Below are positions 24,659-33,736 of a stretch of DNA of 58,139 bases, one piece after another. The notes under the pieces are model-generated. The model did no database searches and had not been told where the DNA came from. It saw only the letters and a list, made by a program, of their open reading frames with translations. Every line of letters begins with the position of its first letter. Positions within the stretch are counted from its first letter, which is position 1. Origin of the DNA: Streptomyces cavernicola (GTDB lineage Bacteria > Actinomycetota > Actinomycetes > Streptomycetales > Streptomycetaceae); the NCBI RefSeq assembly GCF_029968035.1, contig NZ_JASCIQ010000049.1, forward strand, positions 1 through 58,139, written 5' to 3'. Made by a program: the position numbers and the translations under genes.

Positions 24659-24847
24659 TCACCAGGTGGCGCGCAGCTGCCGGATGATCCGGCGGCGCAA
24701 CCGCACCTTGCGGCTGCCGTCCCTGCGCAGGCTCAGTCGGTCCAACTCCCAGTGCCCGTACTCGGCGTGGTCGGTCAGTAGTCGGGCCGCTTCCTTGCGG
24801 GACACCCCGCGCGGCACATACACGTCGACAAATTCGTATTCCGGCAT
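24659..24847 (-). CDS. DUF5703 family small basic protein
   Basis: This 62-residue protein begins MPEYEFVDVYVPRGVSRKEAARLL and ends in a strongly basic stretch (RRDGSRKVRLRRRIIRQLRATW), conserved across Streptomyces under DUF5703. A TAGATG hexamer lies 2 nt ahead of the ATG, consistent with leaderless transcription. Function is unknown; the basic tail could bind nucleic acid or membrane. Confidence 0.82.
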   Translation of the reverse strand: MPEYEFVDVYVPRGVSRKEAARLLTDHAEYGHWELDRLSLRRDGSRKVRLRRRIIRQLRATW

Positions 24848-24894
24848 CGCATCTATTGTGCGGGCAGCGCCCCGGTACGGATAGCGTCTGCACT

Positions 24895-25605
24895 ATGTCT
24901 GATGCTGCGCAGCCCACAGCTGCCGAGGTTCGTGCCGCCGCCGAGGCGGTCAAGGCCGCGCTCGACGCCCACCTGGCGGCCGTCGAGCAGAGGTCGGGGG
25001 AGGACGACTCGGGCGTCCATGAGGCGTTCAACCAGCTGGCCGCGGCGGCGGAGGCGTACGACGAGCTGCTGTACGACGCCTACGACGAGGTCACACCCTT
25101 CGAGATTCCGGGCGCGGACGACGGCCTGCCGCCGTACACCGGGCCGGAGGAGCCGAACGCCGTGAGCGTACTGATCCGCCGCGACTACACCGTGGCCGAG
25201 CCGCAGCGGCTGCGGGCCCAGGCCCAGCGCATCGCGGATCTGGAGACCGACACCGCCGCGGGCGAGCCCTCGGCCGCGGGCGTCGTGGGGCACAGCGTGC
25301 ACGCCGCGCTCGGGGTGCTCTTCGGCGAGTTCGAACCGGACGAAATCGCCTCGCGGCACAAGGAGTTCGGCCTGGAGGAGGGCGACTCCACGCTGTGGGT
25401 GGCGGCCGCCGACGAGCCGGCCGAGCCGGGGGAGTGGCTGGACGCGCCCTTCGACCAGGCGGACCCGCAGCAGATCGTGTGCCGCTTCGACGTCAGCTCG
25501 GTCTTCGACGAGGAGCTCGACGACGAGCTGGACGACGCCCGCCCCGCCGGCGGCCGCGGCGCAGCCGCCCGCACAGCGCCGCAGGACCTCGACGGCCTCG
25601 CCTGA
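24895..25605 (+). CDS. Conserved acidic hypothetical protein
   Basis: This 236-residue protein is strongly acidic, with a helical coiled N-terminal half (AAEVRAAAEAVKAALDAHLAAVEQRS) and a central VSVLIRRDYTVAEPQRL segment. A FDEELDDELDDA run precedes an Ala/Arg tail. There is no SD; TAGCGT (24882-24887) sits 7 nt before ATG 24895, suggesting a leaderless start. It is divergent from the DUF5703 gene. I do not recognise a function. Confidence 0.78.
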   Translation: MSDAAQPTAAEVRAAAEAVKAALDAHLAAVEQRSGEDDSGVHEAFNQLAAAAEAYDELLYDAYDEVTPFEIPGADDGLPPYTGPEEPNAVSVLIRRDYTVAEPQRLRAQAQRIADLETDTAAGEPSAAGVVGHSVHAALGVLFGEFEPDEIASRHKEFGLEEGDSTLWVAAADEPAEPGEWLDAPFDQADPQQIVCRFDVSSVFDEELDDELDDARPAGGRGAAARTAPQDLDGLA

Positions 25606-25665
25606 GGCCGACACCGGGCGCCCTGGCCGCGCTCGGTGACGCACCGCCTGCCGTCGGTCACGGCC

Positions 25666-25698
25666 GGGCGCCCGCCGGGTCACTCCCGCCGGGCGCCC
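25666..25698. terminator. Possible hairpin terminator between convergent genes
   Basis: GGGCGCCCGCCGGG and CCCGCCGGGCGCCC form a GC stem with two mismatches around a 5-nt loop, between the acidic hypothetical gene and the RecD-like gene. Confidence 0.45.
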
Positions 25699-25712
25699 CT
25701 GTGCGTACGGGG

Positions 25713-28040
25713 TCAGGCGTCCTGGCGCGCTGCGGCCTCGGGCGCGGGGACCTGCGTACGCAGCAGCATCTGCAGCCGGGTCGTACGCGGCTTCGCCGGG
25801 CGCTCGGCCACCGAGCGGGGCAGGGCCTGCTCCACTCCGTGCACCACCGACAGATGCCGCTCTCCGCGCCCGAAGGCGGTGTAGACCCACGCTCTGGTCA
25901 GGCCCTGCGCCGCGTCGCCCGGCAGGACGACGACGGCCGCGGGCCAGCGCTGTCCGACGGCCTGGTGCGCGGTCAGCGCCCAGCCGTGCCGCACGGCCTG
26001 CTCCACGCGCTCCTTGCGGACGACGACGGGCCGGCCCTCGCACTCCAGGTGCAGTCCGTCCGCGTCGGCCCGCACCACACGGCCCTGTACGGTCCGGCCG
26101 GGCGCGGGGGAGTACGCGATGCGGTCGCCGGGGTCGAAGCCGCCGAACCGGCCGGGGCCGGGGTTGAGCCGCTCCTTCAGGGCGACGTTCAACGCCCGGG
26201 TGCCCGCGGCGCCGCCGTGCCCCACGGTGATCACCTGCGTCGCGTCGGCGGGCAGGCCGAAGGCGCGGGGCACCGACTCGGCGACGAGCTGCACCGTGCG
26301 GTGCACGGCCTCGCCCGCGTCCCGCACCGGGACGATCACCACTTCCTTGTTCGGCGCGGCCACCTGGTTCAGCTCGCCGATGCCGATGCCCGAGACCAGC
26401 TCGCCGATCGGGCCCTCGTCCGGGACCCGCGAGACGACGACGGGGCAGGCGCGGGCGGCGAGCAGGTCGGCGAAGACCCGGCCGGGGCCCGCCGACCACA
26501 GCACGCCCGGATCGCCGCTCAGCACCAGCCGCGCGCCGTCGGGCAGCGACTCCACGAGCATCGCCGCGCCCTCGACGTCCAGTTGCGGGGCGTCGAGCAG
26601 CACGAGCAGGTCGAGCTCGAACGCGCCCTCGGCGTCCCGGCCGGGGCCTGCCGCGCCGGAGAGCAGCTCGGCCACGGTCACGACGACGGCCGAACCGGAA
26701 GCCGCCTCCCCGGCTGCCTCGGCCTCGCCGAAGAGCGCGGCCACCCTGCGCGCGAACTCCCGCTTCCCGTACGGCGCGTGGGCTGCCGCACAGACCCGCA
26801 GCCCGGCCGCTGCTGCGGCGGCGACCAGGGCGGCGGGCTCGGTCCGGGCCGCCTCGCCTCCGGTGTGCAGCACGAGGCTGCTGCCCGCGACGGCACGGAT
26901 CAGCTCGGCCGTCGAGCCGCGGACGGAACCGGCGGCCGCGAGTAGGGCGGCCTGCTGTGGACTCTCCTCCTTGGGAAGGCAGTTGAGCACCCTTGCCAGG
27001 CCGTCCGCGAGGCTCTCCTCCGCCAGGGCGTAGCGCTCCAGGCCGACGAGGACGCGGACGGGCTGCTCCTGCTCCGCTGCCTCGTCGCCCTCGCCTGTGT
27101 CGGTGGTCGCCGCCGGGGCGGTCGGGGTGCCGGGGGATTCCTCCAGGGCGTCCTGGAAGACGAGCAGGTCGCCCTCGGCGATCGCGCTCTGCACGGAGGC
27201 GTCGGCGTCCGCCACTCCGTACCGCCCGAGGGTGGATTCCAGGGCCGGGGCGTCGAGGGCCGTGTGGCCGGCGACGGCCGCCTGCTCCAGGAGCCAGACG
27301 GCGACGGCGCGGTTGCGGCGCTCGTCGTCCGGTCGGCAGGCGTCGCCGAGCAGGGCGCGGGCGAATCCGTCGGCCTGCTCCGGGCGCACGCCCGTGACCC
27401 GCAGAAGCTGCCAGGGGTCCTCGCGGAGCACGCTCTCCGCCCCGTCGCCCAGCGCCGTGGCCGCCTGTTCGGCGAGCGCGGCCGGGGCGCCGCCTTCGGC
27501 GAGCACCGCCCGGACCGCGTCGACGGTCTCGGCGGCGGGGCCCGCCGGGGCGCTCACCGGCGCCGGACGCTCGGGCCTGCGGGCCGGCTCGGGGGCGGGG
27601 CGCCGGGGCGTGGACTCGGGCTCGAACACCGCGCGGGCCGGCTTCTCGCCGCTCTCCACGGCGCGGACGGCGGCGAGGAGGTCGGCCGCCGTGCCGCTGA
27701 GCTTCGTACCGCTCTCGATCGGGGCCTCGCGCTCGGCCTTGCGCCGCTCGATCCGCTCTCGAAGCTCCCGCTGCGCGGCCAACTCGGCCTCGGCTTCGGA
27801 GGGTTGAGCGGCAGCGTCCTCGGCGGGCTCTGCCTGGGACTCGGTGGGCTGAGCTCCCTCTTCTGCACCGGTCTCGGTGTCCTGGGCCCCGCCTTCGGCG
27901 GTCTCAACGCCGGACGGCCGCTCCGCAGCCGCATCCTCCGTCGTGTCCTCGGCCGAGGCCGTGCGTGTCAGGGCGTCCTCCGCTGCCGGCTCGGGTGCGG
28001 TGCTGCCGGTCTCGTCCGTGGCGGCGGACTCCGTACTCAC
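25713..28040 (-). CDS. RecD2-like helicase homologue with degraded nucleotide-binding motifs
   Basis: This 775-residue protein has an acidic, disordered N-terminus (about 1-150) and a RecD2-type helix-hairpin-helix region (AALAEQAATALGDGAESVLREDPWQLLRVTGVRPEQADGFA). A RecA-like core and a C-terminal domain with ALTAHQAVGQRWPAAVVVLP follow. Where RecD2 has GGPGTGKT this protein has VLHTGGEAARTE, and the Walker B DE is LDAPQLD, so ATP hydrolysis is doubtful. The GTG start overlaps the aldo/keto reductase stop (GTGA). A DNA-binding or regulatory role is more likely than helicase activity. Confidence 0.8.
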   Translation of the reverse strand: MSTESAATDETGSTAPEPAAEDALTRTASAEDTTEDAAAERPSGVETAEGGAQDTETGAEEGAQPTESQAEPAEDAAAQPSEAEAELAAQRELRERIERRKAEREAPIESGTKLSGTAADLLAAVRAVESGEKPARAVFEPESTPRRPAPEPARRPERPAPVSAPAGPAAETVDAVRAVLAEGGAPAALAEQAATALGDGAESVLREDPWQLLRVTGVRPEQADGFARALLGDACRPDDERRNRAVAVWLLEQAAVAGHTALDAPALESTLGRYGVADADASVQSAIAEGDLLVFQDALEESPGTPTAPAATTDTGEGDEAAEQEQPVRVLVGLERYALAEESLADGLARVLNCLPKEESPQQAALLAAAGSVRGSTAELIRAVAGSSLVLHTGGEAARTEPAALVAAAAAAGLRVCAAAHAPYGKREFARRVAALFGEAEAAGEAASGSAVVVTVAELLSGAAGPGRDAEGAFELDLLVLLDAPQLDVEGAAMLVESLPDGARLVLSGDPGVLWSAGPGRVFADLLAARACPVVVSRVPDEGPIGELVSGIGIGELNQVAAPNKEVVIVPVRDAGEAVHRTVQLVAESVPRAFGLPADATQVITVGHGGAAGTRALNVALKERLNPGPGRFGGFDPGDRIAYSPAPGRTVQGRVVRADADGLHLECEGRPVVVRKERVEQAVRHGWALTAHQAVGQRWPAAVVVLPGDAAQGLTRAWVYTAFGRGERHLSVVHGVEQALPRSVAERPAKPRTTRLQMLLRTQVPAPEAAARQDA

Positions 28041-29020
28041 AGGGTGCTCCAGTCCTGGTCGGGGTAGCGGTGCACGGGCGCCGACACGTCGTCGAGAGCC
28101 CTGCAGATCTCGTCAGGAAGACTAAGGCTCTCCACTGACAACGCGGCCGTGAGCTGCTGGGCGTTGCGCGCGCCCACGATCGGCGCGGCCACCCCCGGCC
28201 GGTCCCGCACCCATGCCAGGGCCACCTCAAGAGGCGTGACCGCGAGCCCGTCCGCCGCCGTCGCCACCGCGTCCACCACATGCCCCGCGGCCTCGTCGAG
28301 GTACGGCTCCACGAACGGGGCCATCTGCTCGGACGCGCCCCGCGAGTCGGCGGGCGTGGAGTGGCGGTACTTGCCGGTGAGGACGCCGCGGCCGAGGGGC
28401 GAGGACGGCAGCAGCCCGATGCCCAGGTCGAGCGCGGCAGGCAGCACCTCCCGCTCCACGCCGCGCTGCAGGAGCGAGTACTCCATCTGCGTACTGGCGA
28501 GACGGGTGCGCACGCCCGGGGCCGCGAGCTGCCAGGTGGCGGCCTTGGCGAGCTGCCAGCCGCAGAAGTTGGACACCCCGGCATAGCGGGCGCGGCCGCT
28601 GGACACCGCGATGTCGAGGGCCTGCAGGGTCTCGTCGAGGGGCGTCGACGGGTCGAAGGCGTGCACCTGCCACAGGTCCACATAGTCCGTGCCGAGGCGC
28701 TGCAGCGAGGCGTCGAGGGCCGCGAGGAGGTGGCCGCGCGAGCCGTCGAAGCGCCGATCCGGGTCGGGCACGCTGCCGGCCTTGGTGGCGATGACGAGCT
28801 CGCGCCGGGGCACCAGGCCCTCGACGAGCTGCCCCAGGACGTACTCGGCCTCGCCCCCGCCGTACACGTCCGCCGTGTCGACGAGCGTGCCGCCGGCCTC
28901 CCAGAAGACCTTCAACTGGTGGGCGGCGTCGTGCTCGTCGGTGTCACGGCCCCAGGTGAGGGTGCCGAGGCCGATCCTGGACACGCGCAGGCCGGTGCGG
29001 CCGAGATGCCTCTGCTCCAT
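28037..29020 (-). CDS. Aldo/keto reductase
   Basis: This 327-residue TIM-barrel NADPH oxidoreductase has MEQRHLGRTGLRVSRIGLGT at the start, DTADVYGGGEAEYVLG with catalytic Asp and Tyr, VIATKAGSV with Lys, and DLWQVHAFD with His. NADPH-site residues are APIVGARNAQQL. ATG 29020 is the family start; the frame is open much further upstream but without relevance. Its stop overlaps the start of the RecD-like gene, so the two are translationally coupled even though no functional link is known. Confidence 0.9.
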   Translation of the reverse strand: MEQRHLGRTGLRVSRIGLGTLTWGRDTDEHDAAHQLKVFWEAGGTLVDTADVYGGGEAEYVLGQLVEGLVPRRELVIATKAGSVPDPDRRFDGSRGHLLAALDASLQRLGTDYVDLWQVHAFDPSTPLDETLQALDIAVSSGRARYAGVSNFCGWQLAKAATWQLAAPGVRTRLASTQMEYSLLQRGVEREVLPAALDLGIGLLPSSPLGRGVLTGKYRHSTPADSRGASEQMAPFVEPYLDEAAGHVVDAVATAADGLAVTPLEVALAWVRDRPGVAAPIVGARNAQQLTAALSVESLSLPDEICRALDDVSAPVHRYPDQDWSTL

Positions 29021-29149
29021 GGGCGCTGAGGTTACTGCGGACCCGCCGAACCTGGGCAGCCCTGTGGATAACCACCCCTGACGGATCGCACCCCAGCGCG
29101 CTAGAGTCCGGGCGACAGGCACGTTACTCATGGGTAAGGGGTTCGGCGC

Positions 29150-30211
29150 ATGCGACTCGGGATCAACCTCGGCTACTGGGGCGCGGGGATGGACGCGGAC
29201 AATCTCGCCGTCGCCAAGGAGGCGGACAGGCTCGGCTACTCGGTCTGCTGGGCGGCCGAGGCGTACGGCTCCGACGCGGCGACCGTCCTCTCCTGGGTCG
29301 CCGCCCAGACGGAGCGGATCGACGTCGGCTCCGCGATCTTCCAGATCCCGGCCCGCCAGCCCGCGATGACCGCCATGACGGCCGCCACCCTCGACTCCCT
29401 CTCCGGCGGCCGCTTCCGCCTCGGCCTCGGCGTCTCGGGCCCGCAGGTCTCCGAGGGCTGGTACGGCGTGAAGTTCGACAAGCCGCTCGCGCGCACCCGC
29501 GAGTACGTCGAGATCGTCCGCAAGGCGATGAGCCGCGAGCGCCTCTCGTACGACGGTGAGCACTGGACGCTGCCGCTGCCCGACGGGCCCGGCAAGCCGA
29601 TCAAGCTCACCGTGCACCCCGCCCGCGAGCACATCCCGGTCTACATCGCGGCCATCGGCCCGAAGAACCTGGAGCAGACCGGCGAGATCGCCGAGGGTGC
29701 GCTGCTGATCTTCCCGTCCGCCGAGCACATCGAGGAGACCACACTCCGGCACCTCCGCGCGGGCCGCGAGAAGGCCGGCCTGACGATGGACGGCCTCGAC
29801 GTCTGCCCGACCCTGCCGCTGGCGCTCGGCGGCTCCGACGCCGCCTCCGTCGCCACTCTCGCCGACACCTTCCGCCCCTACACGGCGCTCTACGTGGGCG
29901 GCATGGGCAGCCGCAAGCAGAACTTCTACAACCAGCTCGCGCAGCGCATGGGGTACGAGAAGGAGGCCGCCGAGATCCAGGACAAGTACCTGTCCGGCGA
30001 CAAGGAGGGCGCTGCCGCCGCCGTGCCGCAGCAGCTGATCGACTCCACCACGCTGCTCGGCTCCGTGGAGCGGATCGCCGACCGGATGCAGGCGTACGCG
30101 GAGGCCGGGGTGACGACGCTGACCCTCGCCCCGGCCGGGTTCACGCTCGACGAGCGGCTCGCCGCGCTGCGTGCCGGGACCGAGGCCCTGGAGCGCGCCG
30201 GACTGGCCTGA
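29150..30211 (+). CDS. LLM class F420-dependent oxidoreductase
   Basis: This 353-residue luciferase-like (beta/alpha)8 protein starts MRLGINLGYWGAGMDADNL at ATG 29150 with AAGGGG upstream. Typical marks are ERIDVGSAIFQIPARQPAMTAM, SGGRFRLGLGVSGPQVSEGWYG and VYIAAIGPKNLEQTGEIAEG, as in mycobacterial and streptomycete F420 enzymes. F420 rather than FMN is inferred from this subgroup. It is monocistronic and followed by a strong terminator hairpin. The substrate is unknown. Confidence 0.9.
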   Translation: MRLGINLGYWGAGMDADNLAVAKEADRLGYSVCWAAEAYGSDAATVLSWVAAQTERIDVGSAIFQIPARQPAMTAMTAATLDSLSGGRFRLGLGVSGPQVSEGWYGVKFDKPLARTREYVEIVRKAMSRERLSYDGEHWTLPLPDGPGKPIKLTVHPAREHIPVYIAAIGPKNLEQTGEIAEGALLIFPSAEHIEETTLRHLRAGREKAGLTMDGLDVCPTLPLALGGSDAASVATLADTFRPYTALYVGGMGSRKQNFYNQLAQRMGYEKEAAEIQDKYLSGDKEGAAAAVPQQLIDSTTLLGSVERIADRMQAYAEAGVTTLTLAPAGFTLDERLAALRAGTEALERAGLA

Positions 30212-30231
30212 GGCGGGGGAGGGAGTTCTCT

Positions 30232-30274
30232 ACGGCCGTGGTGGGGGCTCGGGGGTCTTCCCCGCCACGGCCGT
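30232..30274 (+). terminator. Terminator after the LLM oxidoreductase gene
   Basis: A 15-bp stem ACGGCCGTGGTGGGG/CCCCGCCACGGCCGT (one G-T pair) with a 13-nt loop lies 20 bp after the stop codon. Confidence 0.75.
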
Positions 30275-30474
30275 TACCCGTAACAACGCCCTGAAGGCCG
30301 GTCGGTTACGCGTCCGGCGGGCTTCCGGGAGGCCGGTCCCACGCGCGCGTGGTGCGGGTTTCGAGTCCACCTTTCGGCCGAGTTGTCCGACACTGGTGTT
30401 GCCCGTCACCTCGCACCGCATTTGACTCGTTCTGCGCGGGGGCACCCACGCGGGCGTGCCAGGAGGTGGCAGTC

Positions 30475-31263
30475 ATGCTTTCGGCCAAGAGTCTGTTCTC
30501 CGAGATCCTCGACGACGACGAGTCGTTCCGGCTCTTCTGCTCCATCGCGGCCAGCGGGGAGTCCCAGGGCGGCTGGGAGAACGGCCGGATCGCCGCCCTC
30601 GTACCCGAGAGCCAGCGCGGCCTCGCCCCCAAGATCAGCCGGCACGGGGCGGACGAGGACAAACACGGGCGGATCTTCAACGCCCTCCTCAAGAAGCGCC
30701 GCCTCGAACCCTGCGAGGTCCCGCCCGAGACCGACTACACGATGCTCCTCGAACGGCACGGCATCGGCCTCGCCCACGAGCAGCTCAAGGCCGACCGGCC
30801 GCTCGGCGAGCAGGACATCATCACCTACCTCGCGCACAGCAGAGTCACCGAACAGCGCGCCTCCGAGCAGATGGACCTGCTGCGCAAGCACTTCGCCGAC
30901 CACCCCGACATCGGCCGCGCGGTCAAGATGATCTCCCACGACGAGGACAACCATCTCGCGTACTGCCACGAGGAGTTGCTGCGGTTCGCGTACGCCGGGC
31001 ACGGCCGGGAGATCCAGCGGATCCTGCGCGAGAGCGCGCACGCCGAGATCCGCATCTACCGCGACGTGAGCCTCGCCGTCATGGCGCACATGGGCCGCAT
31101 CCTCGGCTGGTCCCGCCCCAAGGCCGCCCTGCTCGCCGCGGGCATCCACGCCGTGTACGCGTACGAGCTGGCCGGCGGCTGGCGGCGCATGGTGTCCCTG
31201 AAGATGCCGGAGCGCCGCAACGCCCTTGGCGGGCCCGCCACTTCGGCCCCCGAGTTCGCGTAG
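30475..31263 (+). CDS. Ferritin-like di-iron domain protein
   Basis: This 262-residue helical-bundle protein has metal-ligand patterns HGADEDKHGRIF and VTEQRASEQMD in the first half, and SHDEDNHLAYCHEELL and ESAHAEIRIYRD in the second. These give the paired E/D-x2-H ligands of a ferritin-like carboxylate-bridged di-iron site. ATG 30475 has AGGAGG at 8 nt; GTG 30466 overlaps that SD. Such proteins may be oxidases or hydroxylases; the reaction is unknown. It converges with corA, 20 bp apart. Confidence 0.82.
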   Translation: MLSAKSLFSEILDDDESFRLFCSIAASGESQGGWENGRIAALVPESQRGLAPKISRHGADEDKHGRIFNALLKKRRLEPCEVPPETDYTMLLERHGIGLAHEQLKADRPLGEQDIITYLAHSRVTEQRASEQMDLLRKHFADHPDIGRAVKMISHDEDNHLAYCHEELLRFAYAGHGREIQRILRESAHAEIRIYRDVSLAVMAHMGRILGWSRPKAALLAAGIHAVYAYELAGGWRRMVSLKMPERRNALGGPATSAPEFA

Positions 31264-31283
31264 CCGCTGACCCCTTCGACCGG

Positions 31284-32270
31284 TTACAGCCAGCCGCGGC
31301 GCTTGAACAGCCGGTACAGGCCGTAGACCAGGCCCACCATGAGCAGCACCACCGCCGGGTAGCCCCAGGTGTGCTTCAGCTCCGGCATGTGCTCGAAGTT
31401 CATGCCGTACACGCCCGCGATCATCGTGGGGACGGCGGCCATGGCGGCCCAGGCGGAGATCTTGCGCATGTCGTCGTTCTGCCGCACCCCGGTCTGCGCC
31501 AGGTGCGCGGACAGGATGTCCGACACGAGGCGGTCCAGGCCCTCCACGTTCTCGTTGGCGCGGGTCAGGTGGTCGCTGACGTCGCGGAAGAACGGCTGCG
31601 CCTCCTCGTGCACGAACGGCACCGCCGCGCCCGCGAGCCGGGTCATGGGGGCCGCCAACGGAATGGTGGCGCGGCGGAATTCGAGGACCTGGCGCTTGAA
31701 GTTGTAGATGCGGCCCGCGGTGTGCCGGGTGTCGCCGCCCGGAGTCGGCTCGAACACCTCCGCCTCCAACGCCTCCAGATCCAGGTGCAGTTCGGACGCC
31801 ACGTCGATGTAGTGGTCCACCACGGCGTCGCTCACCGCGTACAGCACCGCCGTCGGGCCCTGCCGCAGCACCTCCGGGTCCGCCTCCAGGCGCCTGCGTA
31901 CGGCCGCGAGCGGCGCGCCCACGCCGTGCCGCACCGTCACCACGAACGCGTCGCCGACGAACAGCATCAGCTCGCCGGAGTCGATGGTGTCCGCGGCCTC
32001 GTCGTAGACGATCGGCTTGAGGACCATGAACAGCGAGTCGTCGTACACCTCGAGCTTCGGCCGCTGGTGCGCCTTGAGGGCGTCCTCCACGGCCAGCGGG
32101 TGCAGGCCGAACTCGGCCGAGACATGGTCGAACTCCCGCGCCGTCGGCTCGTGCAGGCCGATCCACAGGAACGCGTCGCCGCTCGCCCTGGCCTGCCCGA
32201 GGGCGGTCGAGAAGTCCTCCGCACAGTCCGTGCGGCGGCCTTCGCGATAGATGGCGCAGTCCACGATCAT
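31284..32270 (-). CDS. corA: CorA-family magnesium/cobalt transporter
   Basis: This 328-residue protein has a large cytoplasmic alpha/beta N-terminal domain, a long stalk helix region and two C-terminal transmembrane helices. The signature YGMNFEHMPE precedes the last helix, which ends in the basic LYRLFKRRGWL. Pentameric CorA channels import Mg2+ or Co2+. ATG 32270 is chosen with GGGAG 10 nt upstream; ATG 32279 has the SD too close. It is divergent from the phosphatase gene. Confidence 0.92.
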   Translation of the reverse strand: MIVDCAIYREGRRTDCAEDFSTALGQARASGDAFLWIGLHEPTAREFDHVSAEFGLHPLAVEDALKAHQRPKLEVYDDSLFMVLKPIVYDEAADTIDSGELMLFVGDAFVVTVRHGVGAPLAAVRRRLEADPEVLRQGPTAVLYAVSDAVVDHYIDVASELHLDLEALEAEVFEPTPGGDTRHTAGRIYNFKRQVLEFRRATIPLAAPMTRLAGAAVPFVHEEAQPFFRDVSDHLTRANENVEGLDRLVSDILSAHLAQTGVRQNDDMRKISAWAAMAAVPTMIAGVYGMNFEHMPELKHTWGYPAVVLLMVGLVYGLYRLFKRRGWL

Positions 32271-32338
32271 TGCGCGCATTCTCCCGTGATCCGGGCCTGA
32301 CCGCACCCCCGAGGCCCGCGCCGCCTACGCTGGCGGGC

Positions 32339-33037
32339 ATGCCCACTCTGATCCTCGTCCGGCACGGCCGGTCCACCGCCAACACCGCGGCCGTGCTCGC
32401 CGGACGGACGCCGGGAGTGGCCCTCGACGAGCGCGGCGCCGCCCAGGCCGCCGCACTGCCCGGCCGCCTCGCCGGGCTGCCCATCGCCACGGCCGTGAGC
32501 AGCCCGCTGCAGCGCTGCCGGCAGACCCTGGAGCCGCTGCTCGCCGCCCGCCCGGAGCTCACGCTGCACACCGAGGACGGCATCAACGAGTGCGACTACG
32601 GCGACTGGTCGGGCCGCAAGCTCGCCGAGCTCGCCGACGAGCCGCTCATGCAGGTCGTCCAGCAGCACCCCTCCGCCGCGGCCTTCCCCGGCGGCGAGTC
32701 CATGCGCGCCATGCAGCACCGCGCCGCCGAGGCGGTACGGGGGTGGAACGCGCGCGTGGAGCGTGATTTCGGCTCCGACGCCATGTACCTGATGTGCTCC
32801 CACGGAGACATCATCAAATCCCTCGTCGCCGAGGCGCTCGGGCTGCACCTGGACCTGTTCCAGCGGATCTCCGTCGAGCCCTGCTCGGTCACCGTCATCC
32901 GGTACACCCGCCTGCGCCCCTTCCTCGTACGCCTCGGCGACACCGGGGACCTCGGCGGGCTCGCGCCGCGGGAGAACGGGACCGAGGCGGGCGGGGGCGG
33001 CGACGCCACCGTCGGGGGCGGTGCGGGCGCACCGTGA
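32339..33037 (+). CDS. Histidine phosphatase family protein (MSMEG_4193-like)
   Basis: This 232-residue protein has the phosphoglycerate-mutase-type RHG motif LILVRHGRST at 4-13, SSPLQRCRQT, the Glu in INECDYGDWSG, and MCSHGDIIK with the second His. The tail after residue 210 is Gly-rich. ATG 32339 has no SD; TACGCT lies about 7 nt upstream, so a leaderless start is likely. It heads the conserved actinobacterial block phosphatase-DUF3090-SCO1664 family-mshC. The substrate is unknown. Confidence 0.9.
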   Translation: MPTLILVRHGRSTANTAAVLAGRTPGVALDERGAAQAAALPGRLAGLPIATAVSSPLQRCRQTLEPLLAARPELTLHTEDGINECDYGDWSGRKLAELADEPLMQVVQQHPSAAAFPGGESMRAMQHRAAEAVRGWNARVERDFGSDAMYLMCSHGDIIKSLVAEALGLHLDLFQRISVEPCSVTVIRYTRLRPFLVRLGDTGDLGGLAPRENGTEAGGGGDATVGGGAGAP

Positions 33038-33145
33038 TCGTCGCCCGCAGTAGGGTGACCCACGTCTACTGCGGCCCGTGACGCAGCACTTCACGGCGCA
33101 GTGACCGACAGCCGCAGTACCCGATAGTGAGGGAGAGGACAGGAC

Positions 33146-33736
33146 GTGTCCCGTCAGGTGTTCCTCTATGACCCGCCGGAACGTTTCGTGGCCGGCACGG
33201 TCGGGCTCCCCGGGCGCCGAACGTTCTTCCTGCAGGCCTCCGCCGGTGGCCGGGTCACGAGCGTCGCCCTGGAGAAGACCCAGGTCGCCGCGCTCGCCGA
33301 GCGGATGGACGAGCTGCTCGACGAGGTCGTGCGGCGCAGCGGCGGCAGCGCACCCGTGCCCGCCGTCGCGCCCAGCGAGATCTCCGACAGCGCGCCCCTC
33401 GACACCCCCGTCGACGAGGAGTTCCGCGTCGGCACCATGGCGCTCGCCTGGGACGGCGAGGAGCAGCGCATGGTCGTCGAGGCCCAGGCGCTCGTCGAGC
33501 TCGACGCCGACGACGAGGAGGACCTCGCCGAGGCCGAGGAACGGCTGCTCCAGGACGACGAGAACGGTCCGCCCATGCTGCGCGTACGGCTCTCCGGAGC
33601 GCAGGCCAGGGCTTTCGCCAAGCGCGCCCTGGACGTCGTGAACGCGGGCCGCCCGCCGTGCCCGCTGTGCAGCCTGCCGCTCGACCCGGAAGGACACGTA
33701 TGCCCGCGTCAGAACGGATACCGGCGCGGCCTGTGA
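33146..33736 (+). CDS. DUF3090 family protein with C-terminal zinc ribbon
   Basis: This 196-residue protein starts at GTG 33146 (SRQVFLYDPPERFVAGTVGLPGRRTFFLQA), the DUF3090 signature. It has an acidic middle and ends in CPLCSLPLDPEGHVCP, a probable zinc-binding knuckle. It overlaps the next gene by 37 bp in another frame, implying coupled translation. The family is actinobacterial and sits next to mshC; function is unknown. Confidence 0.88.
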   Translation: MSRQVFLYDPPERFVAGTVGLPGRRTFFLQASAGGRVTSVALEKTQVAALAERMDELLDEVVRRSGGSAPVPAVAPSEISDSAPLDTPVDEEFRVGTMALAWDGEEQRMVVEAQALVELDADDEEDLAEAEERLLQDDENGPPMLRVRLSGAQARAFAKRALDVVNAGRPPCPLCSLPLDPEGHVCPRQNGYRRGL

